The position numbers and the translations under genes were made by a program. From NCBI GenBank assembly GCA_900321665.1, contig ONWY01000092.1, forward strand, positions 1 through 6,157: a stretch of DNA of 6,157 nt, given 5' to 3'. This document shows, in pieces, positions 1 to 5,105 of this stretch (its first letter is position 1; each line of letters starts with the position of its first letter). The notes under the pieces are model-generated. The model was not told the origin of the DNA and did no database searches. It worked only from the letters and a program-made list of their open reading frames with translations. This DNA is from an uncultured Eubacteriales bacterium (lineage in GTDB: Bacteria; Bacillota; Clostridia; Oscillospirales; Acutalibacteraceae).

Positions 1-2
1 CC

Positions 3-590
3 GGCAATAATGCATACACCTTCCAAAGCATCGAGGAAAGCCTCTTTGCTTCCTCCGGCAGCGATATTGATTACTTCATTTTGCCTTCGGAGGCGCGCTC
101 GGTCAGTGCAAAAGCAGGACGGGTGTGCACAAAAACAGATGTCGGCACCTGCATTGTGCCGGAAAACAGCAGCTTTGAAAAGGATGCAGGCGGCTTGACC
201 TGCGCCACACTGAAAAAGGTAAAATACGATTCCTTTCAAACCAAAAGAGGGATTCAAATGACTTATTACGCACTGAAATTTTCTGCGGTACATATTGCTT
301 ACAAGGGTATCGGTGTGTTATATTTGAATTCTCCGCAGGCGGATATCTCCGTTTTACCGCAAATGATGCAACAATTTGATTATTTAATTGTAAACGGACA
401 AATAAATGACTTTTCAAATATCAAAACTAATGCTATAATTGAAATAACAGCTAAGAAAGAGGCAGATAGGGAGCAGGAGCTGCAGCAATGCGGTTTTGCC
501 TATTTTACAAGCGCAGCACAGCGCGATATCCATATCAACCTTTCTCAAAATAATTCGGAAATAGGGAGTAGCAATTCATGGCAACCATAG
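3..590 (+). CDS. comEC: ComEC/Rec2-like protein, C-terminal part (5' end outside window)
   Basis: An open frame enters from the left edge and ends at TAG 588-590, giving the last 195 residues of a larger protein. ComEC is the inner-membrane channel that passes transforming DNA into the cytoplasm; many family members end in a metallo-beta-lactamase-like domain. What is visible fits the tail of such a domain: alternating beta and alpha segments, with a strand ending IDYFILP (residues 22-28) where active enzymes run into HxHxDH, and DYLIVNG (126-132) where they carry a His-His-Gly motif. Both metal motifs are absent, so the domain looks catalytically dead. There are no membrane segments in this part. 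The end overlaps holA by 13 nt, and comEC-holA adjacency is common in Firmicutes; that context is the main support for the name. An in-frame ATG at 258 has an AGAGG seven bases upstream but lies inside the continuous frame. It could instead be another protein with a degenerate beta-lactamase fold. Confidence 0.6.
   Translation, partial: GNNAYTFQSIEESLFASSGSDIDYFILPSEARSVSAKAGRVCTKTDVGTCIVPENSSFEKDAGGLTCATLKKVKYDSFQTKRGIQMTYYALKFSAVHIAYKGIGVLYLNSPQADISVLPQMMQQFDYLIVNGQINDFSNIKTNAIIEITAKKEADREQELQQCGFAYFTSAAQRDIHINLSQNNSEIGSSNSWQP
411..439 (+). promoter_or_regulatory. Candidate sigma-A promoter for holA operon, inside comEC end
   Basis: A perfect extended -10 element, TGC followed by TATAAT (431-439), lies 17 bp downstream of TTTTCA (411-416, four of six matches to TTGACA). 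The surrounding 370-445 stretch is visibly more AT-rich than its flanks. Predicted transcription start is near 446, which gives a leader of about 130 nt before holA at 578. It is embedded in coding sequence, so the match could be partly chance; no experiment supports it. Confidence 0.42.
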
Positions 591-1612
591 GTGAAGATTT
601 ATTAAAACTGCATATTAAAGAGGGTAAATTTTCACCGGCATATTTGTTTTACGGTGAAGAGGACTATATGAAGCGCTACTACCTCTCGAAAATCAAGGCA
701 AGGGCAGTGGGCGACAATTTGCCGGAATTTAACCTCCATTCGGTGGATGGCACCAAGGCGGATATCGACCAAATTATCGAGCTTGCCATCGGTTTGCCGA
801 TGATGAATGATTACCTGCTCATCATAGTCAATGATTTTGATTTTGCCGGGGTGGATACCGACAAGATAGATGCGCTGTTTGCAAGCCTTGGCGAGGGCAC
901 GATTGTGCTGTTTTATTACCAAACCGTGAAACCCAATCAGCAAAAGGCGGCTTGGAAAAAAGCGATGAAGCTTTTTAAAGAAAAGGGCAGCGTGGTCAAG
1001 TTTGATAAAAAGGATGCGCGCGAGCTTGCAAAAATCGCTATGAGTGCCGCCAAGAAAAGGGGCTGCTATTTTCCGCAGTATTTGGCGGCGAGCTTTATTG
1101 AAAGAATCGGCAATGATTTAAACCTTGTTAAAAACGAGGTAGAGAAGCTTTGCGCGATGAAAGGCGAGGGCGAGATTACCGCTGAAGATATTGATTTAAT
1201 TACAGTCAGAACCTTAGATGCCTCAGCGTTTGATTTAACAAAGGCGCTTATCAGCGGCAATCCCAACACAGCGTTTGATATTCTGCGCGACTTGGCAGAC
1301 CAGCGCCAAGAGCCGATTTTAATTCTCGGGGCAATCAATTCTTCCTACATTGATATGTACCGTGTAAAGGTGGCTTCTCAAAAGGGCTTGGAAGCGACTG
1401 CGGTTGCGAATTTTTACACCTACAAGGCGGATTGGCGCTTAAAAAGAGCGGCATATAATGCCAAGAATTTATCGATTTCTCAATTAAGAAGAAGCATTCA
1501 TGTGCTCTGTGAAGCGGATGAAAAGCTCAAATCGGTGACAGATGACGCTTCGGTCGTATTGGATGAAACGATTGTCAAGCTTTTGCTGATTGCAGCGAGG
1601 AGCCAAAGATGA
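578..1612 (+). CDS. holA: DNA polymerase III subunit delta (clamp-loader subunit)
   Basis: Encodes 344 residues, the normal length for the delta subunit, which opens the beta sliding-clamp ring during clamp loading. Family signatures visible are the N-terminal YLFYGEEDY (22-30), a AAA+-like domain without a Walker A motif, the middle segment RIGNDLNLVKNEVEKL (176-191), and the C-terminal collar domain beginning near FDLTKAL (218-224) with the phrase QEPILIL (244-250). The ATG at 578 is preceded by AGGGAG (563-568) at nine bases, and the protein begins as expected for the family. It overlaps the upstream comEC-like gene by 13 nt in another frame and shares ATGA (1609-1612) with the next gene, indicating translational coupling. 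All expected parts are present, so it should be functional. The assignment is secure at family level. Confidence 0.93.
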   Translation: MATIGEDLLKLHIKEGKFSPAYLFYGEEDYMKRYYLSKIKARAVGDNLPEFNLHSVDGTKADIDQIIELAIGLPMMNDYLLIIVNDFDFAGVDTDKIDALFASLGEGTIVLFYYQTVKPNQQKAAWKKAMKLFKEKGSVVKFDKKDARELAKIAMSAAKKRGCYFPQYLAASFIERIGNDLNLVKNEVEKLCAMKGEGEITAEDIDLITVRTLDASAFDLTKALISGNPNTAFDILRDLADQRQEPILILGAINSSYIDMYRVKVASQKGLEATAVANFYTYKADWRLKRAAYNAKNLSISQLRRSIHVLCEADEKLKSVTDDASVVLDETIVKLLLIAARSQR

Positions 1613-2199
1613 TTCATACAAGCAGGCTTGTTATTGTAGAGGGGAAATATGATAAAATCAAGCTCGAGAGTGTTTTGGATGCTTTGATTTTGCCGACTAA
1701 CGGCTTTTCCATCTTTCGCGATAAGGCAAAAACCGATTTTATTAAGGCATATGCAAGCGAGCACGGTATCCTGATTTTGACCGATTCGGATGCGGCAGGC
1801 TTTAAAATCAGAAATTACATTGCATCCATTGTGCCCGGCGAGTGTATTCTCAATGCCTATGTTCCCGATATTCTCGGCAAGGAAAAGAGAAAAGTGCATT
1901 TTTCGAGCGAGGGAAAGCTCGGCGTGGAGGGAATGGAAAGTGAAATCCTTATCAAAGCACTGCAAAACGCAGGCATAGAGGAGGAAAAAGAAGTGGTAAA
2001 CCACACCACCACTTATGATTTATATACCCTCGGCTTGTATGGCACGGCAAATGCAAAGCAGGTGCGCTTGCGCTGTGTTCAAAAAATGCACCTGCCTGAG
2101 AGAATTTCCAAAAAGAATTTATTAAAGTACATCAATTTGAATTTCACAAAAGAGGAATTTCAAAATTTTATAGAGCATTTGGAGGATGAAGATGTTTAA
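1609..2199 (+). CDS. TOPRIM / DUF4093 protein, RNase M5-like
   Basis: A 196-residue protein with an N-terminal TOPRIM nuclease fold. Visible motifs are IVEGKYD (9-15) with the conserved glutamate E11, ILTDSDAAG (56-64) with the DxD pair D59/D61, and GKLGVEGME (102-110). The pattern of NG at 31-32, KIRNYI and VPG matches ribonuclease M5, which matures 5S rRNA precursors in Firmicutes. The C-terminal part (about 140-190, with LYGTANAKQVRLR and a basic helical tail) fits DUF4093, the M5 C-terminal domain. RNase M5 proper (rnmV) normally sits beside ksgA. A copy next to holA may be the genuine enzyme or a paralogue with another structured-RNA or DNA target, so I leave the symbol empty. The ATG at 1609 has GAGGAG (1597-1602) at six bases and overlaps holA by 4 nt, so it is probably co-translated. 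Confidence 0.82.
   Translation: MIHTSRLVIVEGKYDKIKLESVLDALILPTNGFSIFRDKAKTDFIKAYASEHGILILTDSDAAGFKIRNYIASIVPGECILNAYVPDILGKEKRKVHFSSEGKLGVEGMESEILIKALQNAGIEEEKEVVNHTTTYDLYTLGLYGTANAKQVRLRCVQKMHLPERISKKNLLKYINLNFTKEEFQNFIEHLEDEDV
2181..2185 (+). promoter_or_regulatory. Shine-Dalgarno that decides the cyclophilin start
   Basis: GGAGG ends at 2185, directly against the in-frame ATG at 2186, which leaves no spacer. The next in-frame ATG at 2192 lies six bases away, a normal distance. The start at 2192 is therefore preferred and removes two residues (Met-Lys) from the longest reading. Confidence 0.75.
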
Positions 2200-2785
2200 T
2201 CAATTAGATAAGCCGCTTGAAGGCGAAGTAAAAATGACAATGAAGACCAATTTCGGCGATATGAAATTTCGCATGTTTCCCGACAAGGCACCGAAGGCGT
2301 GCGAAAACTTTTTAACACATGCCGAAAACGGCTACTATAACGGCTTGATTTTTCACCGCGTTATCAATGATTTCATGATTCAAGGCGGTGACCCGACCGG
2401 TACCGGCATGGGCGGTGAAAGCATTTGGGGCAAAGCCTTTGAGGATGAATTTGATATTGAGTTAAGAAATTACAGAGGTGCGCTTTCCATGGCAAACTCC
2501 GGTCCCTCCACCAACGGCTCGCAGTTTTTTGTGGTGCAGGCAAATAAAGTGCCCGCGATGATGCTCGCGCAAATGGAAGGCATGAGCGAGCAGGGCTACC
2601 CCTACAGCGTGCAGGAAAACTACAAAGCGGTCGGCGGTACACCGTGGCTTGATTTTAAGCATACGGTGTTCGGGCAGCTGTACGAAGGCTTTGATGTGCT
2701 TGATAAAATTGCAGCGGTCAAGGTCGGTGCAGGCGATAAGCCGGTATTTGATGTGGAAATCACCGGCATTGAGATTGAAAAGTAA
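2192..2785 (+). CDS. Peptidyl-prolyl cis-trans isomerase, cyclophilin type
   Basis: A 197-residue cytoplasmic cyclophilin (no signal peptide or lipobox) that catalyses proline isomerisation during protein folding. The signature is complete: FHRVINDFMIQGGD (54-67) carries the catalytic arginine R56, F61 and Q64. It is followed by ALSMANSGPSTNGSQFF (97-113) and PWLDFKHTVFG (151-161), with W152 equivalent to the cyclosporin-contacting tryptophan of human CypA and H157 to its active-site histidine. An insertion of about 30 residues (117-149, MMLAQMEG and a Tyr-rich stretch) separates the last two blocks; such inserts occur in Firmicutes cyclophilins. It overlaps the TOPRIM gene by 8 nt. No terminator is seen after its TAA, so transcripts may run into spoIIGA. 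Confidence 0.94.
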   Translation: MFNQLDKPLEGEVKMTMKTNFGDMKFRMFPDKAPKACENFLTHAENGYYNGLIFHRVINDFMIQGGDPTGTGMGGESIWGKAFEDEFDIELRNYRGALSMANSGPSTNGSQFFVVQANKVPAMMLAQMEGMSEQGYPYSVQENYKAVGGTPWLDFKHTVFGQLYEGFDVLDKIAAVKVGAGDKPVFDVEITGIEIEK

Positions 2786-2821
2786 GGTAAAGCCTGATTC
2801 GTTTATCACGCAAGCACTTTG

Positions 2822-2830
2822 TTCGACAAA
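2822..2830 (+). promoter_or_regulatory. Spo0A box ahead of spoIIGA
   Basis: TTCGACAAA is the exact reverse complement of TTTGTCGAA, containing the TGNCGAA core bound by the sporulation master regulator Spo0A~P. It overlaps the -35 region of the candidate spoIIGA promoter, as a Spo0A site does at Bacillus subtilis spoIIG. The wider 2818-2830 stretch has palindromic arms TTTGT/ACAAA. The position in the only intergenic gap before spoIIGA makes chance unlikely. No clear second box was found; TTCGTTTA at 2798-2805 is only a weak partial match. Confidence 0.72.
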
Positions 2831-2850
2831 ATATAAAATATCGGTATAGT
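2823..2850 (+). promoter_or_regulatory. Candidate Spo0A-activated sigma-A promoter for spoIIGA-sigE
   Basis: TCGACA (2823-2828, five of six to TTGACA) and TATAGT (2845-2850, five of six to TATAAT) are 16 bp apart. A second possible -10, TATTAT (2850-2855), would give a 21-bp spacer, close to the unusually long spacing known at B. subtilis spoIIG. With either -10 the predicted start falls at about 2856-2862, at or a few bases before the spoIIGA ATG, so the transcript would be nearly leaderless. The Spo0A box overlaps the -35. Confidence 0.58.
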
Positions 2851-2861
2851 ATTATTGGAAT

Positions 2862-3671
2862 ATGATAATCTATGCCGATATTCTTTTTTTATTAAATCTG
2901 TTTATTACATACATTCTTTTGGTGCTGACGGCTGTGATATTAAAATCGCCTTTAAAGCGGCTGCGCTTTTTGTTGGCGGCGCTGATTGGCGCGGCTTATG
3001 CTTTATCGATATTAATTGAAATTCACTTTTTGCTCGGCACAGCGCTGAAAATTGCGGCTTGTGCTCTGATTATTCTTTCCGCCTTCGGAAAACTGAACCT
3101 GCGTGCCTTTTTTAGCCATGTGGTTATTTTTTTGGCGCTGAATGTCGCATTTGGCGGGCTTGTCATGTTGATTTCTAAATTTGACAGCCGCAATTTTTAT
3201 TCCAACATCTATATTGCCTATATCAACATCACACCGCTGCACTTTATCATCGCTTTGTCGGTTTCTTACATCGCCGTTAATTTTATATCGCGCCTGATTT
3301 TGCGCAAAAGAGCGGCAACGAGAATATATACCGTCATTCTTTATTACGAAGGGCAGCAGTACCGCTTAAGCGGCTTTTGTGATACGGGCAATGACCTGTG
3401 CGAGCCGTTTTCCGCGGCACCTGTCAGCTTAGTCAAAAGCGGAAAAATTAAATCGATGGATAAAGCGCCTCTGCCGCGCATCGTGCCTTTTTCCTCTCTT
3501 GGGGGCGACGGCATACTTTTAGCGGTGAAAATGCGCATGCGTATTGAATACCGGCACAAGCTGATTTTAGAAAAAGAGGCATACATTGCGCAAAGCAGCG
3601 ATGCTTTTAAGGATATGCAATATGATATCATTTTAAACCCGAAATTATTTGCGGAAACGGAGCATTTATGA
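2862..3671 (+). CDS. spoIIGA: SpoIIGA, sigma-E processing aspartic peptidase
   Basis: A 269-residue membrane protease that cleaves the pro-sequence from pro-sigma-E after the asymmetric septum forms. The N-terminal half holds about five hydrophobic spans (roughly 5-27, 33-52, 55-75, 85-104 and 124-146). The C-terminal half is a soluble pepsin-like domain with the catalytic motif FCDTGN (172-177), nucleophile D174, followed by IVPFSSLGGDG (207-217) and DIILNPKLF (255-263). It is about 40 residues shorter than the B. subtilis protein (309), mainly at the C-terminus. The MIIYADILFLLNLF beginning matches the family, so ATG 2862 is the start although no usable Shine-Dalgarno precedes it (only GGA, 2857-2859, two bases away). 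It overlaps sigE by 4 nt, as protease-substrate pairs do. Expected control is Spo0A~P with sigma-A. The family call is firm. Confidence 0.92.
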   Translation: MIIYADILFLLNLFITYILLVLTAVILKSPLKRLRFLLAALIGAAYALSILIEIHFLLGTALKIAACALIILSAFGKLNLRAFFSHVVIFLALNVAFGGLVMLISKFDSRNFYSNIYIAYINITPLHFIIALSVSYIAVNFISRLILRKRAATRIYTVILYYEGQQYRLSGFCDTGNDLCEPFSAAPVSLVKSGKIKSMDKAPLPRIVPFSSLGGDGILLAVKMRMRIEYRHKLILEKEAYIAQSSDAFKDMQYDIILNPKLFAETEHL

Positions 3672-4381
3672 AATTTAAAAATACCATAGCCAATCTTTTC
3701 TACCGATTACATTTTCGCCTTCACCGCTCGCATTTTCATTTTATCAACGGTATCACCGGCTTGCCGGCACCGCTTAGCGCCGAGGAAGAAGCGAAAGCCC
3801 TCGAGCAGCTTGCGCAGGGGGATGAAAATGCCTCAAAGGAATTAATCGTGCATAACCTGCGCTTAGTGGTGTATATTTCCAAAAAATTCGAGTCCTCCGG
3901 GGTGCCGGTGGAGGATTTGGTATCCATCGGCACCATCGGGCTGATTAAGGCGGTCAGAACCTACAAGATTGAGAAAAATATCAAGCTTGCCACCTATGCC
4001 AGCCGCTGTATTGAAAACGAAATTTTGATGCACTTAAGGAAAATATCCAACCAGAGAAGCGAGCTTTCCATCGAGGAGCCGCTCAATGTGGATTGGGACG
4101 GTAACGAGCTGCTCTTAGCCGATATTCTCGGCAGCGAGCCGGATGAGGTGAATAAAAACATCGAGCACGAGGATGAAAAGAGGCTGCTTTTAGAGCTTGT
4201 CGGCAGCTTGAGCGGCAGAGAAAAGGAAATTATGATTATGCGCTACGGCTTGATGGGTCAGGAGGAAAAAACACAAAAGGAGGTTGCGGATATGTTAGGC
4301 ATTTCGCAATCCTACATTTCCAGGTTAGAAAAGAGAATCCTCAAAAAACTGCGTAGGGAAATGGAAAAAATCACTATATAA
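3668..4381 (+). CDS. sigE: RNA polymerase sporulation sigma factor E (pro-sigma-E)
   Basis: A 237-residue sigma-70-family factor that directs early mother-cell transcription during sporulation. Sigma region 2 spans about 60-125 with NLRLVVYISKKFE, DLVSIGTIGLIKAV and KLATYASRCIENEILMHLR. The linker NVDWDGNELLL (140-150) is diagnostic of SigE, and region 4 (about 175-232) carries the helix-turn-helix QKEVADMLGISQSYISRLEK. The first 25 or so residues are the inhibitory, membrane-associating pro-sequence; alignment by eye with B. subtilis, where cleavage is near Tyr27, places the cut around residues 23-26 (FHFI). This pro-sequence is unusually rich in His (15, 19, 22, 24). The ATG overlaps the spoIIGA stop by 4 nt and has GGAG (3659-3662) five bases upstream. 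In Bacillus sigG follows; here a terminator and trmK follow instead. Confidence 0.95.
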   Translation: MKFKNTIANLFYRLHFRLHRSHFHFINGITGLPAPLSAEEEAKALEQLAQGDENASKELIVHNLRLVVYISKKFESSGVPVEDLVSIGTIGLIKAVRTYKIEKNIKLATYASRCIENEILMHLRKISNQRSELSIEEPLNVDWDGNELLLADILGSEPDEVNKNIEHEDEKRLLLELVGSLSGREKEIMIMRYGLMGQEEKTQKEVADMLGISQSYISRLEKRILKKLRREMEKITI

Positions 4382-4383
4382 CT

Positions 4384-4411
4384 TGATTAATATCTCCCTT
4401 TTTGTTATTAT
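4384..4411 (+). promoter_or_regulatory. Candidate trmK promoter nested in the sigE terminator
   Basis: TTGATT (4384-4389, four of six to TTGACA), a 16-bp spacer, then TATTAT (4406-4411) preceded by TG-T (4403-4405), a correctly placed extended -10. Predicted start is about 4418, which gives a leader of about 22 nt to the trmK ATG at 4440. A transcript starting there lacks the 5' arm of the hairpin, so it could neither terminate there nor hide the Shine-Dalgarno. The element lies inside the terminator stem. Confidence 0.5.
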
Positions 4412-4439
4412 ATTAATAATAGCAGAAAGGGATTTTTTT
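4395..4439 (+). terminator. Intrinsic terminator after sigE, overlapping trmK translation start region
   Basis: The 17-bp stem pairs 4395-4411 with 4416-4432; all pairs are Watson-Crick except two U-G wobbles (4402/4425 and 4405/4422). The loop is ATTA and seven Ts follow directly (4433-4439). The stem base has three GC pairs (CCC/GGG). There is no A-tract on the upstream side, so it works for + strand transcripts only. It starts 14 nt after the sigE stop codon and ends immediately before the trmK ATG. Confidence 0.85.
4425..4431 (+). promoter_or_regulatory. trmK Shine-Dalgarno buried in terminator stem
   Basis: GAAAGGG lies eight bases before ATG 4440 and forms the basal 3' arm of the terminator hairpin, paired to the C/U-rich 5' arm. 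The T7 tract of the terminator serves as most of the spacer. In read-through mRNA this site would be sequestered; in mRNA started near 4418 it would be free. It also supports 4440 as the start over an in-frame ATG at 4383. Confidence 0.65.
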
Positions 4440-5105
4440 ATGGTTGTATTAACACCGCGCTTGCAGGCGGTGGCAGATTATGTAGAGCCCGGCAGTATTG
4501 TTGCCGATATCGGCACCGACCATGCCTATGTGCCGGCATATTTATTGCAGCACGGAATCATCCGCACGGCTTATGCCTGCGATATCAATCCCGGGCCGCT
4601 GCAAAATGCGCGGCAAACCATTGCGCAAAATGCGCTTTCGGGTGTTGAGTTCCTTTTGTCAGACGGGATGCTGGCGCTCGAGGGCAAGCAGTTTGACACG
4701 GTCATTATCGCCGGCATGGGCGGCGAGCTGATTGCGCGCGTGATGGCGCAAAGTCCGTTGAGCAGGCAAAAGCAGCTTTGCTTTATTTTACAACCGATGA
4801 CAAAAGCAGATTATCTGCGCACTTTTTTATATCGCGAGGGCTTTGCGGTGCGAGAAGAAACCTTCGCAGCGGAGGAGGACAAGCTCTATAGCATCCTAAA
4901 GGTTTTCTACACCGGTGAGTCGGTTCAAATCAGCAATGCTTATGCACTTTTGGGTGGCGCAAAAGCACACCCGCTCTTTGAGCAAAAAAGGCAGCGCGAG
5001 ATAGTAAGGCTGCGCAAAATAGATGCTTCCTTGCAGCATAAGGCAGATTCTGAGCCGATGCGGGAGGAAATTTTACAATTAATAAAAGAAATTGAGGAAT
5101 ACTGA
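4440..5105 (+). CDS. trmK: tRNA (adenine-22 N1)-methyltransferase
   Basis: A 221-residue SAM-dependent methyltransferase of the TrmK/YqfN (COG2384) family, which makes m1A22 in tRNA. Motifs in order are RLQAVADYV (7-15), the SAM-binding motif I VADIGTDHAYVP (21-32), ACDINPGPLQNA (46-57), SDGM (74-77), the family hallmark IAGMGGELIARVM (90-102), ILQPM (116-120), and a charged helical C-terminal region (about 180-220), probably the coiled-coil tRNA-binding part. A longer frame from ATG 4383 would add a 19-residue hydrophobic leader read through the terminator; the family begins near RLQ and only 4440 has a Shine-Dalgarno. It shares one base with the nif3 gene (TGATG), a pairing conserved in Firmicutes, where a vegetative sigma-factor gene often precedes it. 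Here the preceding sigma gene is sigE. Confidence 0.92.
   Translation: MVVLTPRLQAVADYVEPGSIVADIGTDHAYVPAYLLQHGIIRTAYACDINPGPLQNARQTIAQNALSGVEFLLSDGMLALEGKQFDTVIIAGMGGELIARVMAQSPLSRQKQLCFILQPMTKADYLRTFLYREGFAVREETFAAEEDKLYSILKVFYTGESVQISNAYALLGGAKAHPLFEQKRQREIVRLRKIDASLQHKADSEPMREEILQLIKEIEEY

Noticed and set aside
103..417. Long minus-strand frames, e.g. 103-417, 632-943, 1498-2004 and 5754-6137
   Set aside because: They lie antisense to well-supported genes, lack ribosome sites and recognisable domains, and have Cys/His/Ser-rich shadow-frame composition.
258..590. Separate 110-residue gene starting at ATG 258 with AGAGG upstream
   Set aside because: The frame is continuous with the upstream coding sequence from the window edge, and the fold pattern spans the ATG; an internal start remains possible but unsupported.
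2186..2191. Two-codon longer cyclophilin start at 2186
   Set aside because: GGAGG abuts this ATG with no spacer, while ATG 2192 has the normal six-base spacing.
2786..2821. Terminator after the cyclophilin gene
   Set aside because: No stem of useful length and no T-run is visible between the stop codon and the Spo0A box.
4383..4439. In-frame upstream ATG adding a 19-residue hydrophobic leader to TrmK
   Set aside because: It reads through the terminator, has no Shine-Dalgarno, and TrmK is a cytoplasmic enzyme whose family begins near the RLQ motif.
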